Notes: generated by a model from the sequence alone, not told the origin. Shown: positions 37,612 to 47,105, numbered from the stretch's first letter. The stretch is DNA of 64,000 nucleotides from CADEFX01 sp963806735 (GCA_963806735.1 CAWEBE010000081.1:388652-452651), one strand, 5' to 3'. Program-made: numbers and translations.

Positions 37612-39153
37612 TCAATGCGTGCCATCGTCGTCGCGATCCGGCTGCAGGCACGACAAGCCGTGTAGAAAGAGGCTGCCGGCGATCTGCCAAGCACTAAGAC
37701 AGGCAATCCCGGCAATGCCTGCCAATCCGAATGTCGTGCGGGAGCCTTCGCCGATCGACGCGAGCCCTCTTGTTCGCACTTTGTCGGCGATCGGATCTGG
37801 AGTCTCGTCATTGGCGGCGCTGAAGCTGAAGGCCGAAGCGGCAAGCTCGTGCGCATGGCCGTTGGCGTGTGCCACCGCCGTCTTGCGATCGAGCGCCGGC
37901 ATGGCGATGCCAGCGGCTGTGCGTGGATCGTGCGTGCGTGCGAATGCAGCGATCCGAGGCGCAATATCGTGGCGAAAGCGCGAGCCGTTGAAAATGCCGT
38001 AGTGCCCGACATGCGGGCATTCGAAGTGCATCTTGCGGTCCGCCGGAATCGAGAGGCAGAGGTCGTGCGCGGCACGGCATTGCCCTGTGCCGGTGATGTC
38101 GTCCTTCTCGCCCTCGATCGTCATCAACGCGACCCGTCTGATGCGGGCTAGATTGATCGATCGACCGCGATGCGTCATCAGGCCCTGCGGCATCAGGTGA
38201 CGCACGAACACCGTGTCGACCGTTTGCAGATAGAACTCTGCCGTCAGGTCCATGACGGCCAGATACTCGTCATAGAACTCGCGATGCTTCTCCGCGCTGT
38301 CGCCGTCACCATGGACGAGATGGTTGAAGAGATCCTTGTGTGCCTTGACGTGGCGATCGAGGTTCATGGTCATGAACCCGGTCAACTGCAGGAAGCCCGG
38401 GTACACCATCCGTCCGAAGCCGGGGTTGGGCCATGGCACGCTCGTGGTGACATTGCGCCGGAACCAGTCGGTACCGCGTCGGACGGCGAGCGAGTTGACG
38501 ACCGTCGGACTGATACGCGTGTCGATGGGGCCACCAGCGAGGATCAACGAGAGTGGAACACTGATATCCTCGTCGGCCTCCATCAGCGCTACCGCGGCAA
38601 GTGCCGGCACCGCAGGCTGGCAAACGGCGAACACATGCACATCGCCGCCGAACCAGCGGAAGATGTCGCCCATCGCGTCGATGTAGTCGTCGAGGTCGAA
38701 GCTGCCGGCGGCAAGAGGCACGTCCTTCGCGTCCTGCCAGTCGGTAATATAGACCTCATGATCGGGCAAGAATGTCTCGACCGTGCCACGCAACAGGGTT
38801 GCGAAGTGTCCTGACATGGGCGCGACCAGCAGCAGACGTGGATCGCGCGCCGCGCGCTCTGCGGGCAAGTCGCGCTTGAAGTGAACGAGGCGGCAAAAAG
38901 GGTGCTGCCAAACCACCTCCTCGCTGACAGATACGTTGCAATCATCGATCTGGCAGGAGGTGATGCCGAACCGAGGCTTGTCGTACCGCCGTGTGGTGCG
39001 CTCGAACACCTCGAGGGCAGCCGCGGCATGGCGGCCGACTGGTGTGTGGGTCAACGGGTTGAAGGGATTGTTGAGAAAAAGCCGGTAGGAATTTGCTGCA
39101 GCGCGTGCCGGTCTCACGGCAGCATGGCTCAGCTCATACCAATGGTAGAGCAT
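37612..39153 (-). CDS. phaZ: Intracellular polyhydroxyalkanoate depolymerase PhaZ
   Basis: A 513-residue protein of the intracellular PHB depolymerase family. The start MLYHWYELSHAAVRPARA and the Cys178 nucleophile in FAVCQPAVPAL replace the usual lipase-box Ser, as in Cupriavidus PhaZ1. The end of the catalytic core is CPHVGHYGIFNGSRF, which carries the catalytic His. A ~90-residue tail beyond the usual ~420 residues is Ala-rich and ends in a hydrophobic stretch (GLAGIAGIACLSAWQIAGSL). It mobilises stored PHB granules. Confidence 0.92.
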   Translation of the reverse strand: MLYHWYELSHAAVRPARAAANSYRLFLNNPFNPLTHTPVGRHAAAALEVFERTTRRYDKPRFGITSCQIDDCNVSVSEEVVWQHPFCRLVHFKRDLPAERAARDPRLLLVAPMSGHFATLLRGTVETFLPDHEVYITDWQDAKDVPLAAGSFDLDDYIDAMGDIFRWFGGDVHVFAVCQPAVPALAAVALMEADEDISVPLSLILAGGPIDTRISPTVVNSLAVRRGTDWFRRNVTTSVPWPNPGFGRMVYPGFLQLTGFMTMNLDRHVKAHKDLFNHLVHGDGDSAEKHREFYDEYLAVMDLTAEFYLQTVDTVFVRHLMPQGLMTHRGRSINLARIRRVALMTIEGEKDDITGTGQCRAAHDLCLSIPADRKMHFECPHVGHYGIFNGSRFRHDIAPRIAAFARTHDPRTAAGIAMPALDRKTAVAHANGHAHELAASAFSFSAANDETPDPIADKVRTRGLASIGEGSRTTFGLAGIAGIACLSAWQIAGSLFLHGLSCLQPDRDDDGTH

Positions 39154-39307
39154 CGAACCGGTCCCCCATGTCGTTTGCCCGAGCGCGCCGGTCGGATGCT
39201 GCTGCCGCTTCTTGTGGCGGAGCTCCGCAATCTTGCCGGTTAGTTGTCACATTTTTGCACTTTGACTGTGCCCCGATTCGCCCAGCCAATCAAAGGACAA
39301 ATCGCCT

Positions 39308-39910
39308 CTACAACACTTTGGCCAGCCGCTCTGCCAAGGTGTCGACGCTGGTGGTGTGGGAGAAGTGGGCGACGTAGGTCCCGCTCGGATCCATCAGATA
39401 GATGATGGACGTGTGATCGAACGTGTAGCCGGCGGTCGATTTTTCGTCTTGCACTTTCTTGTAGTACACGCGATAGGCCTTGGCGGCGGCATCGACTTCT
39501 TGCGTCGTGCCCGTGAGGCCAATCAGCCGCGCATCGAAGCTTTTCACATACTCAGCGAGCTGAGCAGGCGTATCCCGCTCGGGATCGACGGTGATGAAGA
39601 TCGGTGTGATGCGATCGGCCTTGGGCCCGAGTTTCTGCAAGGCGGCGGCGATCACCTGCAGGCCCGACGGGCACACGTCGGGGCAGTAGGTGAAGCCGAA
39701 GTAGACCAGCATGTAGCGGCCACGAAAGTCCTTGTCGGTGACCTTGCGCCCAGTGTGGTCGACGAGGGAGAAGGGCCCTCCCACGAGCGCCTTGCCGGCT
39801 GTCGGCAGCCCGGAGAACAGCCGGTCGCGCCCGCCTGGGAGGACCGCCATGGCGACGAGCCCGCCGAGCAGGAAGCTCAAGATCACAAGTGCGGCGATAC
39901 GCCATTTCAT
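39308..39910 (-). CDS. SCO1/SenC-family copper chaperone
   Basis: A 200-residue membrane-anchored thioredoxin-fold protein. One N-terminal anchor, CxxxC at Cys76/Cys80 (YFGFTYCPDVC) and His166 in TFDHTSIIYL are the copper ligands needed to load the CuA site of cytochrome c oxidase. Met 39910 gives the family length. It is 154 bases from the phaZ start on the same strand. Confidence 0.93.
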   Translation of the reverse strand: MKWRIAALVILSFLLGGLVAMAVLPGGRDRLFSGLPTAGKALVGGPFSLVDHTGRKVTDKDFRGRYMLVYFGFTYCPDVCPSGLQVIAAALQKLGPKADRITPIFITVDPERDTPAQLAEYVKSFDARLIGLTGTTQEVDAAAKAYRVYYKKVQDEKSTAGYTFDHTSIIYLMDPSGTYVAHFSHTTSVDTLAERLAKVL

Positions 39911-40638
39911 CGGTAGAATTCCGCCCCAGTGGGGCACAGCACGGAGTTTAGCCGAGCATAGATCGCCTCGCCGACTAGTGCGCGCAACATATGGTCGCCC
40001 CTATGGTCGCGATTGCCATGGGCCATGCGCCCCGCAGCCTGTCGGCTCGAAGGTATGCGACGGGACGCGGGTGCCGTAAGGCAGCGGTCCTGAAGCTTCA
40101 ACTGGCGCCGCCTGAACGGCACCCGCGTGCGGCGATTTTGGGTCGCGGCCGCTCAAGGGGTTTGCCCGGATTGCTGGTCCGGGGCCTTGCGCCTTGTCAT
40201 ACGCTCCGTTGCGAGCCGGCATCATTCCGATCCCATTGCTGGGGCAGTGACACCGGCGGCGGCCTGACGGGTTCCACGCCTCCCGGACCTCCGGCTGCCG
40301 GTAGCAGCCATCCTTCCGGGACGCCGCAGCCCCTTGCCCTGTGCGTACCGGATCGATCACATCCCGTCGCGGCAAGGAGTGCCAGGTCAGGAGTTGGGGA
40401 TAAGTTTTTTGCCGGTATAGCCGGTGCTCGCGATATGAACCCGGGATGAACGGTGCATTCAGTCTGAGTTCAACGCAACCAGCTACGCTCGGGTCACCCT
40501 GATTGAACTTAAACTTCCCCGGCGTGATCCAGAAGCGCGGAGTGCAGGGTCTCCGCGCTTCATCTTTGACACACCGCTGATGCCGCTAGAACTCCGGTTT
40601 CCCAAGGAGTTCCCGAGCTGCGTGCGGAGTGAGCTCAG
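39911..40638. other. Long gene-poor region before the macro-domain gene
   Basis: About 730 bases of high-GC sequence with only short out-of-context open frames and no recognised RNA gene. It includes one terminator-like hairpin near its end (see 40534-40559). It might hold an untranslated RNA, but I have no positive evidence. Confidence 0.4.
40534..40559 (+). terminator. Terminator-like hairpin
   Basis: AGCGCGGAG (40534-40542) pairs with CTCCGCGCT (40551-40559) across an 8-base loop. It is followed by a T-poor tail (TCATCTTTG), so it may be an attenuator or factor-dependent terminator rather than a classical one. Confidence 0.4.
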
Positions 40639-41157
40639 ATGCAGACGCATATCGCCATCATCGAGGTCGATATCACCACACTCGACGTCGACGCCATCGT
40701 CAACGCCGCGAATACTTTGCTGCTGGGCGGCGGTGGTGTGGATGGTGCTATCCATCGGGCGGCGGGTCCGGAGCTCCTTGCCGAATGCCGCACGCTTGGC
40801 GGCTGCGAGACTGGCAAGGCCAAGCTCACAGCCGGCTATCGCCTGAAGGCGCGCCACGTCATTCATGCAGTCGGTCCTGTGTGGAGTGGCGGCAGTACCG
40901 GCGAGGACGAGTTGCTTGCCAGCGCCTATCGCAACTCGTTGAACCTTGCTCGACGTCATAAGCTCACATCGATTGCATTTCCGGCCATCTCGACGGGGGT
41001 CTACGGCTTCCCGGCCGATCGGGCGGCGCGCATCGCCGTCAGGACCGTGGCCGGTCACATTGCCGCCAACAGTCATCTCGATCGGGTGATCTTCGCCTGC
41101 TTCGGAGAAGCGTCCGTTGTTCGCCACGAGGCCGCCCGTCTGGCCGCGGGCATATGA
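40639..41157 (+). CDS. Macro-domain protein (O-acetyl-ADP-ribose deacetylase type)
   Basis: A 172-residue macro-domain protein. VDAIVNAANTLLLGGGGVDGAIHRAAG is the ADP-ribose pocket, and SIAFPAISTGVYGFPADRAARIA is the second signature. This is the MacroD/YmdB type that removes ADP-ribose from proteins or deacetylates O-acetyl-ADP-ribose. Start ATG 40639 has CGGAGTGAG upstream. It stands alone. Confidence 0.93.
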   Translation: MQTHIAIIEVDITTLDVDAIVNAANTLLLGGGGVDGAIHRAAGPELLAECRTLGGCETGKAKLTAGYRLKARHVIHAVGPVWSGGSTGEDELLASAYRNSLNLARRHKLTSIAFPAISTGVYGFPADRAARIAVRTVAGHIAANSHLDRVIFACFGEASVVRHEAARLAAGI

Positions 41158-41461
41158 AGGCCGCTTGCACGCAACGCTGGACTTCCTTGCAAAAATGTAA
41201 CGTGTGACGGAACAGCGTTTGTGGCACCGTTAAGCATAAATTGGTTACGGATCTGCCATCCGGACCTGCAAAGGCGTGAAATGAGCGGGTAAGTCCAAGG
41301 GTGAATCGTTCGTGTGTCCCCTGGCCGGCACAAAGCAGCCGCAATGGCGTCCCCGAAAGGGCGTCGCATCATCACATGATCGTGGAAGGACGGAGGCAGT
41401 GCTATCGGCGCGGCATTGCAGAAGCACAGCGCGCATAGCGTAAGGCCGGCGGGAGGCCAAA
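41158..41461. other. Intergenic region upstream of the 1080-residue membrane protein
   Basis: About 300 bases with no supportable gene, a likely promoter region. A good GGGAGG site precedes the ATG at 41462. Confidence 0.4.
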
Positions 41462-44400
41462 ATGGATCTGGTGGCTGCGGGTAACTGGGTCGAAAACATT
41501 CTTGTCGGGAGTAGCGGCTTTGTCGCCGCCCACGCGCCTTGGCTGGCGCTCCTGGCACTCTTGATTGCGCTGGCGCTGTCCGGCTTCGGGCGCCGAGTGC
41601 GCAAAGTCGTCGAGAAGATGTTCTTCACCAACTGGCAGCTCACGCTGCTGGGCTCGGCGGCCTTGGTCCTGTCGCTCGCCGGCGGATGGACCACCTGGGA
41701 TGGCATGCGCAATTTCACCGGCGAGCCGGTGCTGTCGCTGATGTTCACATTCGGCATCCATGGCGTGATGCTGATCGTCGCCTGGCTGATCGGCGAGAGC
41801 TTCGCCACCGGCATGAGCTCGGTGCCACAGCGCGGCTACGCCCGGGTAACGGCGCCGCTGATCGCTATTACGGCGGTGGCTGGTTTGCTGCTGCTGGTGG
41901 CGCTCGCCGCCTATCACTTCCGCTACGGCATTCCTGCCGATCAGGTCATACACGTGACTGCTGCTGCTGGAGCGGTCATGCTCGTCATCGCGCTTCTAGC
42001 CGTCTTTTCCGGGAGCGATGTGGTCGCGCCCTACACACAGGCGCTGCGCATCATCGCTCGCAACGGCATGCTCTGGGTGATGTTCCTGGCCTGCATGTCG
42101 ACCTCGGTTTTCTTCTCCTTCGACAGCCGGTTCAACGTCGTTTTCCCGCAGGAGGAACGCAAGCGGGTGGCGGATTTGCGGGCGCAGAACCAGGTCATCG
42201 GCATCCTCGCCGACATCGAGGCCACCATGACCAACCGGCGGCTCGACCAATCGCGGCAACTGTTCGAGAGCGATGGCTGGCGCGCCTATGAGCCCCACCT
42301 CATCAATCTTACCAGCGCATCCCAGAACTCGCAGCGGGATATCGAGCGCTATTTCGTACAGCAGATGGAGGATCGCCGCCGCGGCGTCGCCGAGCAACAG
42401 GAGCGCATCACCACGGCGCAGACCGGGCAGATCGGCCTGGCCAGCAAGAAGCTGTCGATTACCGATGAGCTGACGCGGCTCAAGGGCGAGCGGCCCGGAC
42501 TGGCTGGCGAATATAGCCAACACAAAAGCGAGCTGGAGGCCAAACGGCGCGAGATGGATGCCAAGCGCGTCGAAGCCTTGGCTGAGGATCGCGGTGTCGA
42601 AGGCAGCGGCAAAGCCGGCAAAGGTCAAGTCTATCGCCAGCGCATGGGCGAGCTGAGGTTCTTGGAGGACGAGTACGAGATCAAGGAGCAGCGTACCAAG
42701 GATGCGCAGAAACGGCTGAATGCCGCCGAAACGAGAATTGCCCAGATCGAGCGCGAGTTGACCGGCATCGACGGCGAGATCGCCAAGATGAAGGGTGAGG
42801 CACAGACGGCTGAGCAGCGCATCAACGCGGTGCAGGAAGGCGGCGCTGCCGTGGACGGCCCGAAGGTTGATCCGGCGCGCGCGCTGTTGGCCTTCGAGAC
42901 AGCGCGGAGCGAGTTCCGGCAGGATCCGACGGTCGAGCATCTGACCCAGGTGCAGCAGCTTTGCGGACAACTGCACGGCGCCATGAGCAGCACCCCTGCC
43001 ACCAAGGACAAGGTGCGCAGCATCGATTGCGATCCCAAGCAGGCGAGCGAGGCAGCCTCCGCGCTGTTCGCGCTCAACTCCGGCTCCAGGACATTCCAGG
43101 CCAATTGCGCCGGGGGCGACAAACTGGCGGCATTCACGCAGGCGGACGAGTTATTCGGTTTCGCGCGCAAATGCCTGGCCGACAGCGGCCTTCCGAGCAA
43201 GGATACGGATGCCCTGCGCACCAAGATCAGCTTCACCGAGCTGACGCGGGACGATCGCGCCCACCGCTTCGTCGTGTCATGGAACGCCTTCAGCGATGGC
43301 AACCGGCTTGCTTATCTGGCGCTGGCGATCGCCATCGGCATCGATTCTCTGATCTTCATGACCGGCTTGTTTGGCGCCAACGCCGTGCGCTCGCCCCTAT
43401 CCGATGTTCCGAGCAGCAAGCCCCGCAACGCGCAGCAGCTCGAGGCGGTGATCGAGACTGCGCTCCTGCCCGACATCTACGAGAACGCCAATGCGGTGAT
43501 CGATGCCCTGGAGCCGATCACGCCCTACGACGGTTTCACGGCAGAGGTCGTGCTGCCGCCCGAGGAGAGCCCCGGCAAGCGCCGCATCATGAAAGTGCTC
43601 AATGCCGCCGCGACGCTTGGCGCCGTGGCGCGTGATCCTGGCCGGCCGGAGCGCTACCTGGTGCGTGGCGAGCTGTTCGAATTTCTATCCGTGGTGGCCA
43701 AGAAGGAGTTCGAGGCCGACAAGCGGCACGTCGATCTGGCGGAGCTGGAGCGGATCATCTCAGTCGCGCTATTGCCGCGCGTGGGCGAAAATGCGGAGAC
43801 GGTCTTGGGTTACATGCATCCCACCCGCGACAAGCAGGGGTTCACCAGCGAGATCCGTCTCGGCGAGGTGGAGAAGGAGCACAAGCGCACGGTCCGCAGC
43901 GCACTCAATGCAGGCGCAACACTTGCGCGCGTGCAGCGTGCGGGTGAGGACGCCAATCACTATTTCATCCACGGCGACTTTTACAAGACGCTGGCGCGCA
44001 TCCGCGGGCGGCTGCTGATTTCGGCCGCACCGGCGTATCAGGTGGGCGGGACACTGGACGAGCGTCGCCAATCAATTGGGGTCGCGTCCGCGCATCCGGC
44101 AATCTCCTATGCTCCCGAGCGAGCCGGCAACGGGTACGCTGACCCAATAGATTTCGACGGACTTGTTACGGCAAGATTGCTCAAAAGCATCGGCGTCGAG
44201 CAGGCGGACTACGATCTACTTCTCGAGCCGGACATTCACGATCCGGCGATCAATGCCGGCAAGGCGCTGGACCAGCTAAGAGACACACGGCTTGGTCGCG
44301 AGCTGCGGCAACTGGAACGGCGCCTGCATGTGGCCCTGGAGGCTGAGCACAAGGCAATAGAGGCCAGCTTGCAGGATGATGTGCAGCGGCATGTCCTCGT

Positions 44401-44704
44401 GAATGTCAATCCGCGCATTTACTCCTTGCTTCCAGCCCTCATGCTGTCTCGTCGTGGTCCTTTCGATCGGCTGCTGCGAGACATGATCGCGAAGCTCGAG
44501 GAGGCAGCGTCCGATACGGGCCACCGGTCCGAGGACCATGAATTGTTGCGTGGCCTCAGAGCCTTGAAAGAGAAGTTGAGCAGGCTCGACCGGCAGAGCG
44601 CAACGTCCTGGTTCAACATCGGCAATGCTCTGCTCGGATACGACGAGAGCAGCGTCGAGGAGATGCCGCTGGTGGCAACCAACAGGCCGCTTACAAAGCA
44701 ATAG
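41462..44704 (+). CDS. Large membrane/coiled-coil protein with duplicated C-terminal domain, unknown function
   Basis: A 1080-residue protein I do not recognise. Residues ~20-215 contain about six hydrophobic helices. Residues ~286-470 are a long charged coiled coil (ELTRLKGERPGLAGEYSQHK, ERELTGIDGEIAKMKGEA). A single hydrophobic segment sits at ~613-640. Two ~95-residue repeats follow: A (~658-750, VIETALLPDIYENANAVIDAL) and B (~760-855, IISVALLPRVGENAETVLGYM), each ending in a Tyr-containing YLVRGE / YFIHGD segment. The last ~200 residues are helical. The first and last thirds are probably cytoplasmic. It ends at the TAG that begins a palindromic repeat element. No neighbour tells its role. 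Confidence 0.8.
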   Translation: MDLVAAGNWVENILVGSSGFVAAHAPWLALLALLIALALSGFGRRVRKVVEKMFFTNWQLTLLGSAALVLSLAGGWTTWDGMRNFTGEPVLSLMFTFGIHGVMLIVAWLIGESFATGMSSVPQRGYARVTAPLIAITAVAGLLLLVALAAYHFRYGIPADQVIHVTAAAGAVMLVIALLAVFSGSDVVAPYTQALRIIARNGMLWVMFLACMSTSVFFSFDSRFNVVFPQEERKRVADLRAQNQVIGILADIEATMTNRRLDQSRQLFESDGWRAYEPHLINLTSASQNSQRDIERYFVQQMEDRRRGVAEQQERITTAQTGQIGLASKKLSITDELTRLKGERPGLAGEYSQHKSELEAKRREMDAKRVEALAEDRGVEGSGKAGKGQVYRQRMGELRFLEDEYEIKEQRTKDAQKRLNAAETRIAQIERELTGIDGEIAKMKGEAQTAEQRINAVQEGGAAVDGPKVDPARALLAFETARSEFRQDPTVEHLTQVQQLCGQLHGAMSSTPATKDKVRSIDCDPKQASEAASALFALNSGSRTFQANCAGGDKLAAFTQADELFGFARKCLADSGLPSKDTDALRTKISFTELTRDDRAHRFVVSWNAFSDGNRLAYLALAIAIGIDSLIFMTGLFGANAVRSPLSDVPSSKPRNAQQLEAVIETALLPDIYENANAVIDALEPITPYDGFTAEVVLPPEESPGKRRIMKVLNAAATLGAVARDPGRPERYLVRGELFEFLSVVAKKEFEADKRHVDLAELERIISVALLPRVGENAETVLGYMHPTRDKQGFTSEIRLGEVEKEHKRTVRSALNAGATLARVQRAGEDANHYFIHGDFYKTLARIRGRLLISAAPAYQVGGTLDERRQSIGVASAHPAISYAPERAGNGYADPIDFDGLVTARLLKSIGVEQADYDLLLEPDIHDPAINAGKALDQLRDTRLGRELRQLERRLHVALEAEHKAIEASLQDDVQRHVLVNVNPRIYSLLPALMLSRRGPFDRLLRDMIAKLEEAASDTGHRSEDHELLRGLRALKEKLSRLDRQSATSWFNIGNALLGYDESSVEEMPLVATNRPLTKQ

Positions 44705-44851
44705 AGCGCGATCGTCTCACATGGAAGCACTACTGCTTCCATGTGAGACGTGAATCGCCCTCTAAAACTTAAAGTGTAGAGCAGGATTCACGCTTGGGCC
44801 GCGACGTCTCGATTGCGGTAAAGTGCTTCAATCCGAAGCGATCCTGCTCTA
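44702..44851. repeat. Palindromic intergenic repeat, copy 1
   Basis: A ~150-base element. The first hairpin is a perfect 16-bp stem GTCTCACATGGAAGCA / TGCTTCCATGTGAGAC with 4-base loop (44714-44749). The second pairs GTGAATC...CTCTA with TAGAG...GATTCAC (44750-44791). The outer ends TAGAGCAGGAT and ATCCTGCTCTA can also pair. It shares its layout and most bases with the copy at 45772-45908. Confidence 0.9.
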
Positions 44852-44861
44852 GCTCTAGCCC

Positions 44862-45734
44862 TCAATTCATCACCACCAGGATCACGCCGGGCACGACCAG
44901 CGCGATGGTCGCCAGCGTTTGCCAGGTGATGACCTCGCGGCGGAACACGAGGTAGCCGAGCAGCATCGTGAAAACTGGCGAGGCGGACACGATGGGCATC
45001 ACGGACACAAGTGTGCCCATCTGCAGCGCCGAGTTCAGGAAGTGCAGCGACATGCCGGCGGCGATGCCAGCCGCAATAAACCACGTATGGCATCGCCATG
45101 TGCCGTTGAATGTGCGGCCTTCGACGCGGAACGCGATCGCAGTCACCACCAGTGATACGGTGTTGCCAACCAGCACTGCGAACCACGGGCTCGCGACCTC
45201 CTCAAGCCCGATCTTGGTGCCGGCGTGTCCTGACGCACGCACGAAGGCTGCGCCCAGTGGCAGGATCAGCGCCCACAGCGGCCAATCGCGCAGCACGCCC
45301 TGACGCCGATAAGCGGAGACGGCGCAGCCGGCCATGACGGCCAGCGTGCCGAGCGCCGTCTTCAGCGTGAGCTGCTCTCCCAGCAGCAGAATGGCATAGG
45401 CGGCGCCGAAGATCGGGGCGCACGCCGTCAATGCGCTGGAGAGCGTCGGCCCCATGTAGTGGATGCTCGACAGCGCCATGGCCGACGACAGGGAGGGCCG
45501 GAACAACCCTACGAGGGCAAACAGGGCGCAGGCGCCGGTCAGCCAAAACCAGCTCTCTAGATAGAGCGGCGACAGGAGCCAGTACATGACGGCGCCGGCG
45601 ACAATATTCACGAGCGCGCCGGAGCGCGCGTCCGCGCCTCTGAGCCCTATACTCTGCAGATGATTGGTCAGCGCGAAGAGGAACGCCGAAATGAGCGCAT
45701 AGACTGCCGCGGTGTAGTGGAAGGTGCCGGACAA
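44862..45734 (-). CDS. EamA/DMT-superfamily transporter (10 helices)
   Basis: A 290-residue drug/metabolite transporter with two EamA repeats (about ten hydrophobic helices). The segment SALTACAPIFGAAYAILLLGEQLTLKTALGTLAVMAGCAVS is the end of the first repeat, and the second ends SVMPIVSASPVFTMLLGYLVFRREVITWQTLATIALVVPGVIL. Substrate unknown. It is an isolated gene set between two palindromic repeats in direct orientation. Confidence 0.88.
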   Translation of the reverse strand: MSGTFHYTAAVYALISAFLFALTNHLQSIGLRGADARSGALVNIVAGAVMYWLLSPLYLESWFWLTGACALFALVGLFRPSLSSAMALSSIHYMGPTLSSALTACAPIFGAAYAILLLGEQLTLKTALGTLAVMAGCAVSAYRRQGVLRDWPLWALILPLGAAFVRASGHAGTKIGLEEVASPWFAVLVGNTVSLVVTAIAFRVEGRTFNGTWRCHTWFIAAGIAAGMSLHFLNSALQMGTLVSVMPIVSASPVFTMLLGYLVFRREVITWQTLATIALVVPGVILVVMN

Positions 45735-45771
45735 GTAGGGGCTCGGACTGGGAGGAAAGGCCGTCTGACAC

Positions 45772-45908
45772 TAGAGCGCGATCGCCTCACGTGGAAGCTG
45801 TTCCGCTTCCACGTGAGGGGTGAATCGCACTCTAAACTTCGAGTGTAGAGCAGGATTCACGCTACAGATGGATCGCGAATGCGATGCCATCTGAACGATC
45901 CTGCTCTT
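45772..45908. repeat. Palindromic intergenic repeat, copy 2
   Basis: A ~137-base copy of the element at 44702-44851, in the same orientation. The first hairpin is CCTCACGTGGAAGC / GCTTCCACGTGAGG with a 6-base loop (45785-45818). Relative to copy 1, both arms have changed together (CACATGG to CACGTGG with the partner CCATGTG to CCACGTG), which keeps pairing. The ends TAGAGCAGGAT and ATCCTGCTCT are identical. Confidence 0.9.
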
Positions 45909-46008
45909 GGGCGTTCCTGAACCCAGGGAAAGCCGAGTGCCATGAATGCTGGACGCTGGCGCGTCAGGACGTATGCTTGGCGTCAAATATCTGTACGGGA
46001 GCCCAAAG

Positions 46009-47055
46009 ATGAGCACGCAGACCTTGAACACCAGCCGCCACATCCCCGTTCGGCCCGATTGGCTCGCAACGCACCAGGAAGAGATCCTCGAGCCTGGGCT
46101 TCCCATCATCGATCCGCATCATCATCTCTGGAACCATCCGGGTAACGGTTATCTGCTGCCGGAGCTGCTCGCAGACGTGGGTAGCGGCCACAACATCATC
46201 TCCACCGTGTTCATGGAATGCCGGTCGATGTACCGCGAAGGCGGCGATCCCGACATGGCGCCGGTCGGCGAGACCGAGTTCGTCAACGGCATCGCGGCCA
46301 TGAGCTTGAGCGGCGGCTATGGTCGCACACGCATCTGCGAGGGTATCGTCGGGCACGCCAACCTGACGCTCGGCAGCAAGGCGCGGCAGATTCTGGAGGC
46401 GCTGAAGGTTGCGGGCGGTGGACGGTTTCGCGGCATCCGGCACATCACCACATGGCATGCCGATCCCAACGCCGCCATCTCTGCGATACTGGCTCCGCCG
46501 GGAACGCTGGAGACTGCTGCGTTCCGTGAAGGCTTCGCGTGTCTGGAACCACTCGGCCTGTCGTTCGATGCCTGGGTGTACCACACACAGCTCGATGAGC
46601 TCACCGGTCTGGCGCGGAAGTTTCCGGGCACGGCAATCGTGATGAACCATGTGGCTGGACCGATCAATGTTGGCCCCTATGCCGGCAAGCGTGAAGAGGT
46701 GTTCGCCGATTGGCAGGCAAAAGTCCGCACGCTGAGCACATGTCCCAACGTCAGCATGAAGCTCGGCGGATTGGGCATGCGGCTGTTCGGCTTCAACTTT
46801 CACGAGGCGGCGAAGCCCCCCTCCTCCGAGCAGCTCGCGCAAGCGTGGCGTCCCTACATCGAGGCCTGCATCGAGGCGTTTGGGCCCAATCGCTGCATGT
46901 TCGAGAGCAACTTCCCGGTGGACAAGGGGACCTGCAGCTACCAAGTGCTGTGGAACGCCTTCAAGCGCATCAGCGCGAAAGCCTCGGCGGACGAGAAGGC
47001 CGCGCTCTACAGAAAGACGGCGGCCCGCGTCTACAGGCTGAAGGCCGAGGCTTGA
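46009..47055 (+). CDS. Amidohydrolase family protein (Amidohydro_2 type)
   Basis: A 348-residue TIM-barrel hydrolase. The N-terminal IIDPHHHLWN (His37-39) is the metal-binding start of the amidohydrolase_2 group (2-pyrone-4,6-dicarboxylate lactonase and related). Later blocks include FRGIRHITTWHADP, IVMNHVAGPINVGPY and CMFESNFPVDKGTCSY. The start Met 46009 gives the family length. It precedes an LLM oxidoreductase by 50 bases on the same strand, which hints at a small catabolic operon. Confidence 0.88.
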   Translation: MSTQTLNTSRHIPVRPDWLATHQEEILEPGLPIIDPHHHLWNHPGNGYLLPELLADVGSGHNIISTVFMECRSMYREGGDPDMAPVGETEFVNGIAAMSLSGGYGRTRICEGIVGHANLTLGSKARQILEALKVAGGGRFRGIRHITTWHADPNAAISAILAPPGTLETAAFREGFACLEPLGLSFDAWVYHTQLDELTGLARKFPGTAIVMNHVAGPINVGPYAGKREEVFADWQAKVRTLSTCPNVSMKLGGLGMRLFGFNFHEAAKPPSSEQLAQAWRPYIEACIEAFGPNRCMFESNFPVDKGTCSYQVLWNAFKRISAKASADEKAALYRKTAARVYRLKAEA

Positions 47056-47105
47056 TAGGGTCTCGAGTGACGCCAAGGGAACGAAACGTCTGAGAGGACG
47101 CGGCC

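Noticed and set aside
44714..44749. 16-bp hairpin after the 1080-residue gene taken as an ordinary terminator
   Set aside because: No T-run follows and the same element occurs again at 45785-45818 within a larger repeat, so it is classed as a repeat.
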